From the NCBI GenBank assembly GCA_016713525.1, contig JADJOZ010000001.1, positions 558,001 through 622,000 of the forward strand: a stretch of 64,000 nucleotides of DNA, given 5' to 3'. The position numbers and the translations under genes are program-made. The notes under the pieces were generated by a model that searched no databases, was not told the DNA's origin, and worked only from the letters and a program-made list of their open reading frames with translations. This document shows, piece by piece, positions 59,151 to 64,000 of the stretch (position 1 is its first letter; every line of letters begins with the position of its first letter). The stretch comes from Bacteroidota bacterium. GTDB lineage: Bacteria; Bacteroidota; Bacteroidia; AKYH767-A; OLB10.

Positions 59151-59166
59151 TCGGTTCTCAGAATAC

Positions 59167-59271
59167 GCACAACTCCTGGCACACAGTTTCTGCTGAGGCT
59201 GGGTGTGTTTGTGATATTAAAATAGTAAGCGGTGGTGGCCGGAGATGTCGGCTTCTGCGAGTACGTTATAA
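59167..59271 (+). other. attC-like site O (moderate)
   Basis: The left box is GCACAAC (59167-59173) and the right box GTTATAA (59265-59271). AACTC and GAGT pair close to the boxes. The right box matches the left box of site P (GCTTATAAC) at 8 of 9 positions as reverse complement, supporting a cassette around the CHAD gene. Confidence 0.55.
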
Positions 59272-59323
59272 ACAAGCCGAGCAGATATAACCCAAAGACA
59301 ATTTGTAATAGTTAAAAAAGTTA

Positions 59324-60073
59324 GTGAAAAAGAATCTGTTAAATCATTATGTTATTAATCTACTTAAATTCATTGAGCAGAATCTTTCTATATTTATTAA
59401 AGATAAGAAGCCCGAATGTCTTCATCATTTGCGGGTGGATATAAAGAAAATTAAAGCAGTAATTTCCTTTTCTGAAAATATATATAAAGAAAAATATAAT
59501 ACAACTAATCTAAAACCATTATTTGTAAAAGCTGGGGAGATAAGAGAAATCCATTTAGATATTCACTTATTGGGATTATTTCCGCATCACTCCGGGAAAC
59601 TCATTGAACAATTAAAAAAGAAAAAGAATATTCTAACCTTGCAATTTATTAAATGTGATTCGAAATATGTCAGACTTATAAAGAAATTTCGTAAAAATGT
59701 TTGTTTGCCTGAAATGCTTCCAAATAATAAAATAATTAATAAATATTTTGAAAAAGAGAAACAGAAGGCAAATAAAAAACTTAAAAACAAGGAAAGAGAG
59801 GAACTGCATCGATACAGAGCGAAAATTAAAAAATTAATGTATGTATATGATGCCTTGCCTAAAAGGATACAAAAAGAAATTGAATTAAATAAAGCGCAAA
59901 TTAACAAACAACAAGTAAAATTGGGTGATTGGCACGACACTTATTCCGCAATCAAATTTCTTTCTCACGAACATTTTTCTTTAGAGACAGTTGAATATGT
60001 TCAAAAGTTAAAGGACAAAGAAAAAAGACAATTTAATGCATTGCTCAGAAACTTGGCAAATAATCATATATGA
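59324..60073 (+). CDS. CHAD-domain protein, 249 aa
   Basis: The start is GTG (MKKNLLNHYVINLLKFIEQN). CHAD domains are helical bundles with conserved histidines that bind polyphosphate. Here the signatures are ECLHHLRVDIKKIKAVISF near residue 30 and ELHRYRAKIKKLMYVYDALP near residue 165, with basic residues between and WHDTYSAIKFL near the end. It is shorter than typical ~300-residue members but covers both half-bundles. It is very lysine-rich and AT-rich. Sole gene of its cassette. Confidence 0.82.
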   Translation: MKKNLLNHYVINLLKFIEQNLSIFIKDKKPECLHHLRVDIKKIKAVISFSENIYKEKYNTTNLKPLFVKAGEIREIHLDIHLLGLFPHHSGKLIEQLKKKKNILTLQFIKCDSKYVRLIKKFRKNVCLPEMLPNNKIINKYFEKEKQKANKKLKNKEREELHRYRAKIKKLMYVYDALPKRIQKEIELNKAQINKQQVKLGDWHDTYSAIKFLSHEHFSLETVEYVQKLKDKEKRQFNALLRNLANNHI

Positions 60074-60095
60074 ATGGGAAAGTTAAATACCCAGC

Positions 60096-60205
60096 TTATA
60101 ACAACGGTCGTTGCGCAATGCCATTTTAATTTTTTAACTTTGGTTCCGATGCGCTTCACCACTTTAAAAATGCGGCACTGCACAATCCTGCGACCCGATA
60201 TCCCA
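60096..60205 (+). other. attC-like site P (right box decayed)
   Basis: The left box TTATAAC (60096-60102) is good. Inner GGTCG / CGACC pair. At the right GATATCC stands where GTTATAA would be expected. The interval 60206-60449 holds no supported gene. Confidence 0.48.
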
Positions 60206-60449
60206 CATTACGAATCGGCCTCCAATAAAAGTGACGTGCCAGGTATTCCGCACAGGCGGTTGATATTAAAATATCATTTTAATGTAATTTTCCAAAACCT
60301 GCAATGATCATTCACCTTTCCATTGAAGATCCGGAAGACGGGGTTGGTCAGACAGGCTTTACCCAACCAATCCGATTGAAGTTTATCAAGCAAGTAACAC
60401 TTCACAATAATAAGGCTGATTTCAAAAGCGGTATACATATGGACGGGTC

Positions 60450-60632
60450 GTGACAGCCGCCACCCGTTCGGAAGGTGTTATGGCTGAAGAAAGGTGAGGT
60501 TAAATCAGTTGCGCAACGCGGTATATCAGGTTGTTAGCGCCTTTGATAAAGATTTGTTTATGTAAGAGATCTTTAGTACTTTTCGGAGGTAGAAATGAAG
60601 ACTCGCCTGTGCCGGGAGGAGGAAACTTATAC
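60450..60632 (+). repeat. ~200-bp compound repeat Q ending in a degenerate attC-like site
   Basis: GTGACAGCCGCCACCCG ... GGTGTTATGGCTG, then GTATATC (60521-60527) and CTTATAC (60626-60632) as eroded boxes. The loop keeps TTTG (60553-60556), 20 bp, TACTTTTC (60577-60584). Confidence 0.6.
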
Positions 60633-60653
60633 GCAACAGTCTGAGTTAAAACA

Positions 60654-60797
60654 ATGGACTATGAAAGATTAATTTATTTAGTATTATCTTTTGGACTTAT
60701 TTCCTGCATTATAATCAATTTGGGAGCTACCAGATTTTACCGTATTTTTCAGAAAGAATTGCGGATGAGATCTTTAGAAGTTAGCGTTCAGTGTTAG
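60654..60797 (+). CDS. Small single-pass membrane protein, 47 aa
   Basis: MDYERLIYLVLSFGLISCII starts a protein with one membrane helix and a basic tail (TRFYRIFQKELRMRSLEVSV). It sits right after a compound repeat, as a cassette gene should, and would be driven by the loop promoter. There is no homology clue and its small size keeps confidence low. Confidence 0.42.
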   Translation: MDYERLIYLVLSFGLISCIIINLGATRFYRIFQKELRMRSLEVSVQC

Positions 60798-60923
60798 ACG
60801 ACACAACCTACAACAATAAAAATCGGTAATTATACTTTTAGTTTCGCAATCTTGTCCAATTCCGAAAACTCAATCGTTATAAGAGCATAATTCAATTATT
60901 TTAACGATTTTAAAACAAAAAAA

Positions 60924-61292
60924 ATGAACACAAAAACAATGTCAACCCAGGAGGTTGCAAACAGATTAGTTGAACTTTGTCGAAAAGGGCAAGTGTTGGA
61001 ATCTCAGCAAGAACTTTTTGCAGAAAATGTTACAAGTCACGAACCGGCTCATTCTCCTACACCCGCTGCTATTGGCAAAGAAGCAGTATTAGCTAAAGGA
61101 AAACATTTTGCATCTTTAATTGAAAAACGTTACAGCGGTTCTTTTGAAGATCCAATTGTAGCAGGAAATTATTTTAGTTTTGTATGTAAATTGGATGCTG
61201 ATTTAAAGGGAATGGGCAGAGTAGTTTGGGATGAAATATGCGTTTTCGGAGTTAAAGACGGTAAAATCACATCTGAACAGTTTTTCTATTAA
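60924..61292 (+). CDS. SnoaL/NTF2-like protein, 122 aa
   Basis: A cone-shaped NTF2-like fold is suggested by VANRLVELCRKGQVLESQQE LFAENVTSHEP, followed by GKEAVLAKGKHFASLIEKRY and strands ending GRVVWDEICVFGVKDGKITS EQFFY. Members bind small hydrophobic ligands or catalyse isomerisation, and specificity is unknown. First gene of a three-gene set with YCII and the ECF sigma factor (24-bp gap to YCII). Confidence 0.8.
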   Translation: MNTKTMSTQEVANRLVELCRKGQVLESQQELFAENVTSHEPAHSPTPAAIGKEAVLAKGKHFASLIEKRYSGSFEDPIVAGNYFSFVCKLDADLKGMGRVVWDEICVFGVKDGKITSEQFFY

Positions 61293-61316
61293 TCATTTAT
61301 TCAAAATTTAACTATT

Positions 61317-61664
61317 ATGAAAGAATTTTTATTGATATTTAGGAGAAACGAGGTTAGTGAAGAGTCACAACCATCACCAGAACAGATACAGGCAATGATG
61401 AAACCTTGGCAAGATTGGATTGGAAATATTGCAGCCCAAAACAAATTGGTTAGCTCAGGCAATAGATTAGCATCTGAAGGAATGGTTGTGAAACCAAATA
61501 ATGTAATTACAAATGGCCCCTATGTTGAAATGAAGGAAGCTATTGGAGGTTATATTATTGTAAGTGCGAACTCAATTGACGAAGCAGCAGAGCTTTCTAA
61601 GGATTGTCCTATTCTAAAAATGAATGGTAATGTAGAGGTGCGGGCTATTGTTCCTATGGATTAA
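61317..61664 (+). CDS. YCII/DGPF-domain protein, 115 aa
   Basis: MKEFLLIFRRNEV ... NVITNGPYVEMKEAIGGYIIVSANSIDEAAELS matches the ferredoxin-like YCII family (DGPF/PhnB-type). Such proteins are regularly encoded beside ECF sigma factors carrying a long C-terminal extension, as here. Biochemical role unknown. It is separated from the sigma gene by a hairpin that may lower read-through. Confidence 0.85.
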   Translation: MKEFLLIFRRNEVSEESQPSPEQIQAMMKPWQDWIGNIAAQNKLVSSGNRLASEGMVVKPNNVITNGPYVEMKEAIGGYIIVSANSIDEAAELSKDCPILKMNGNVEVRAIVPMD

Positions 61665-61684
61665 ATTATTTAGATGCAACCAAC

Positions 61685-61713
61685 ACGCCACTGTAAATTA
61701 GCAGTGGCGTTTT
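61685..61713 (+). terminator. Terminator-like hairpin just before the sigma gene
   Basis: A perfect 9-bp stem ACGCCACTG / CAGTGGCGT with loop TAAATTAG is followed by TTTATG, ending at the sigma start codon. It could be a partial terminator or an occluding hairpin. Confidence 0.6.
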
Positions 61714-62946
61714 ATGTTTATGAACGAAAAAGAACTTATACCACATTTATTTAGAACAGAGTATCGAAAAATAATTTCAGTACTCTGTAAGCTTTTTAGT
61801 ATAGAACACATTGAAAGTGCTGAAGACATTGTAAGCGATACTTTTCTTCTTGCTGCAGAAACATGGGGACTAAAAGGTTTGCCAAAAAATCCAACAGCTT
61901 GGTTATATACTGTTGCAAAGAACAAAGCACTTGACTACATAAAACACAATAAAATATTCTATGAAAAAATTGCACTTGAAATAAATCAATCTCAAACACC
62001 GTTTCACGAATTGGAAATAGATTGGTCGGAAAAAAATATTTACGACAGCCAGTTGCAAATGATGTTTGCTATTTGCACCCCCCAGATTTCTTCTCAAGAT
62101 CAAATTTGTTTATCGCTTAATATTCTTTGTGGATTTGGTGCCGAAGAAATTGCTGATGCATTTCTTTCAAACAAGAAAGTTATTTATAAAAGACTTTCAA
62201 GAGCCAAAAGCAAATTGCGAAGTGAGAAAATGAAAATCGAAATGCCATCACCTCCAGAAATATATAAGCGGTTAGAAAATGTTTTAACTACGCTGTATTT
62301 GTTATATAGCGAAGGTTATTATTCTACTTCTCAAAACACAACTTTAAGAAAAGACCTTTGTATAGAAGCGATGCGATTAAACTTGATGCTTACTGAAAAT
62401 GAACATACCAATACACCAGCAACAAACGCTTTGCTTTCATTAATGTGCTTTCACTCTTCGCGTTTTGAAGCTCGAACAAATAAGAATGGAAATTTAATTT
62501 TATACCATGAGCAAGATGAAACACTTTGGAATAAAGAACTAATCCATAAGGGTGAATATTATTTGGGTAAATCATCACAAGGCAAACATGTTTCAAAGTT
62601 TCATTTAGAAGCTTCTATTGCATATTGGCATACACACAAGAATGACACCACTGAAAAATGGGAAAGTATATTGCAACTTTACAACAGGTTATTGCAAGTC
62701 GAATATTCTCCCATAGCAGCCTTGAACAGAACTTATGCCTTGGCAAAAGCTAACGGAGTGAAGAATGCAATAGTTGAAGCAGAAAAACTGAACTTAATCG
62801 ATAGCCATTTTTATTTTACATTGCTTGGAGAATTGTATACAACCATTGATAAAGAGAAATCAAAATCGCATTTTTTAACCGCGCTTTCATTAGCTAAATC
62901 CATGCCAGATAAACAAACTATTAATCAAAAGTTGGCTAATCTTTGA
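61714..62946 (+). CDS. ECF sigma factor with long C-terminal extension (ECF42-like)
   Basis: The 410-residue protein has region 2 (HIESAEDIVSDTFLLAAETW, PTAWLYTVAKNKALDYIKHN) and region 4 (CGFGAEEIADAFLSNKKVIY KRLSRAKSKL). A ~230-residue helical extension follows (YSEGYYSTSQNTTLRKDLCIEAMRL ..., AALNRTYALAKANGVKNAIV). This architecture and the YCII neighbour are typical of the ECF42 group, where the extension, not an anti-sigma factor, controls activity. The start could be 61714 or the ATG two codons later. Confidence 0.88.
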   Translation: MFMNEKELIPHLFRTEYRKIISVLCKLFSIEHIESAEDIVSDTFLLAAETWGLKGLPKNPTAWLYTVAKNKALDYIKHNKIFYEKIALEINQSQTPFHELEIDWSEKNIYDSQLQMMFAICTPQISSQDQICLSLNILCGFGAEEIADAFLSNKKVIYKRLSRAKSKLRSEKMKIEMPSPPEIYKRLENVLTTLYLLYSEGYYSTSQNTTLRKDLCIEAMRLNLMLTENEHTNTPATNALLSLMCFHSSRFEARTNKNGNLILYHEQDETLWNKELIHKGEYYLGKSSQGKHVSKFHLEASIAYWHTHKNDTTEKWESILQLYNRLLQVEYSPIAALNRTYALAKANGVKNAIVEAEKLNLIDSHFYFTLLGELYTTIDKEKSKSHFLTALSLAKSMPDKQTINQKLANL

Positions 62947-63344
62947 CCTACTTGCTACAAAAGTTCAAGGAATCACTAAAGTCACCAGCAAGAAGTTTGT
63001 GGTTTTAATGTTTTAAAGATCCCGAATGATTTCGTAACTCTAACTGATTGCAGTTGTAAAAACATAGGAAGAAACCCGATGCTTGTTGGTAATTTTATTC
63101 AATAGTTCAGCGTGTTTAGGTACCTGGCAGTAGGTCTAACTAAAATCGCACCACTTGAAGTGCACTTAGAGAATAAAAGATTCAACAGATGCTGTTGATG
63201 GGTTATAGTCAGACTACAATTGCTCGTTATATGAACAGCATCCGATCGGTTTCCATCCCGAAAGCTTTCGAGACCTCATCGTCCTATAGCCATCGTACGC
63301 AAAGCCAAAAACTGGTATGCCACATTGGGTAGGGCAACCAACTG
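62947..63344. other. Intergenic stretch with no supported gene
   Basis: Only partial attC-like boxes are seen (GTCTAAC at 63134-63140, GTTATAG at 63202-63208, GTTATAT at 63226-63232) and CATCCCGAAAGCTTTCGAGA, a decayed palindrome near 63256. Possibly a decayed cassette. Confidence 0.4.
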
Positions 63345-63536
63345 CAGTGACCTTAACTGAAAGGTTCTTAGGTGTGACAAAGTGAAGCTAAATCAGTTAT
63401 GAAGCACGGTATAATAGGCTCTTTTTACAAACGGGTCTTCTGGTGACTTTTGAGCTGGTTTTTAAATAAAGAAAAATTTAATATTTTTCGAGGCACAAGT
63501 GAGGTCCTTCAGGCTATATCGACCGGAACGTAATAC
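63345..63536 (+). repeat. ~200-bp compound repeat R ending in a degenerate attC-like site
   Basis: GCTAAATCAGTTATGAAGCACGG aligns with GGTTAAATCAGTTGCGCAACGCGG of copies N and Q (each given here as an alignment of short blocks around the box). The boxes are GTATAAT (63409-63415) and GTAATAC (63530-63536). The loop promoter-like pair is decayed. Confidence 0.52.
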
Positions 63537-63558
63537 CCAATTTTACAAAATTATTTTA

Positions 63559-64000
63559 ATGAAATGTATTCTAGCTAAATGGATTTTGACTTTTGTGTTA
63601 ATTTTAAACTTTGTATCCGTTCTTGGACAAGGTCAGGATTCAACTAACAGAAGGTCTGTACTTCTATGTGTGCCTTACAAAAATCGGCTTGATTCCATAT
63701 TCTTTAAGGATTCGATAACTTATCTTATACCCAATTCACTCTTTAAAATAAACAAGAAATGTCTTGAACAAGATGGTTTTACTTCTCAGAAAATCGGTTT
63801 CCTTGGACAAAGATTGAACGATTACTATGCAAATTCGTTAAAAGCAAAACGAAATCTTAAATACTTTAAAATTGCCAGGGTAGTGGGAGCCGTAGAGACA
63901 TTAGTTCTGTTCCCTTTATTTTTAGGCTTAGAGATTGATCAAACAAATAAATACAATGCCAGGTATCATGCTCCCTATCCGGATATAAATCAACCTCCAT
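63559..64000 (+). CDS. Secreted protein, truncated by window end
   Basis: The start at 63559 gives a signal peptide (MKCILAKWILTFVLILNFVS VLGQG). The visible 147 residues contain a later hydrophobic stretch (VVGAVETLVLFPLFLGLEI). Family unknown. It follows compound repeat R by 23 bp, as other cassette genes do. Confidence 0.65.
   Translation, partial: MKCILAKWILTFVLILNFVSVLGQGQDSTNRRSVLLCVPYKNRLDSIFFKDSITYLIPNSLFKINKKCLEQDGFTSQKIGFLGQRLNDYYANSLKAKRNLKYFKIARVVGAVETLVLFPLFLGLEIDQTNKYNARYHAPYPDINQPP

Noticed and set aside
63134..63232. GTCTAAC to GTTATAG/GTTATAT as another attC-like site
   Set aside because: The inner arms do not pair and two competing right boxes exist. Left as a note only.

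Overview
The window comes from a member of the Bacteroidota. Many secreted proteins end in a type IX secretion (T9SS) type A C-terminal sorting domain. Promoters fit the Bacteroidota pattern TTG-N19-22-TAnnTTTG, lipoproteins and outer-surface beta-propeller proteins are frequent, and housekeeping genes (guaA, recA, a CsdA-like DEAD-box helicase, ltaE) are of the Bacteroidota type. No rRNA, tRNA or CRISPR array was recognised. Genus cannot be given from sequence alone.

Bases 1-31,800 look like ordinary chromosome: the end of a giant repeat adhesin, an NlpC/P60 peptidase, a broken thiolase, a DEAD-box helicase, a triplicated beta-propeller T9SS gene (7.2-11.6 kb), threonine aldolase, a damaged higBA toxin-antitoxin pair, a guaA-lipoprotein-membrane protein operon, an ECF sigma factor, a PadR-PspC operon with a palindromic operator, a TMTC-like membrane/TPR protein, recA and a TPR lipoprotein. 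Two intergenic stretches (24.1-24.5 kb and 30.6-31.8 kb) are filled with hairpin, tandem and palindromic repeats.

From about 31.9 kb to the right end the layout changes. All genes but one transposase are on the + strand. Single genes or small groups are separated by structured elements of about 90-190 bp that begin with a RYYYAAC-like box and end with a GTTRRRY-like box, often with complementary inner arms. In the first seven cassettes the bases after the GTTRRRY box match, as reverse complement, the bases before the RYYYAAC box at the end of the same cassette (for example GTTGGTGGTA at 40713 and TACCACCAAC at 41797). This is the signature of integron gene cassettes with attC sites, so I read 31.9-64 kb as a long integron-like cassette array. 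No integrase gene lies in the window. Cargo includes T9SS-secreted proteins, a subtilase, an alpha/beta hydrolase, a beta-lactamase-fold protein, a GNAT acetyltransferase, an AmpG-like MFS transporter, a CHAD protein, and a SnoaL/YCII/ECF-sigma operon. An IS1182-like element has inserted into one attC crossover box with a 4-bp duplication. Several later attC-like sites belong to a ~200-bp compound repeat and share a promoter-like TTTG-N20-TACTTTTC in the loop.

About 20 single-base indels, mostly in homopolymer runs, break at least a dozen reading frames across the window. This suggests uncorrected sequencing or consensus error, although real decay cannot be excluded. Where the two frames join cleanly I annotate one gene and give the break point.
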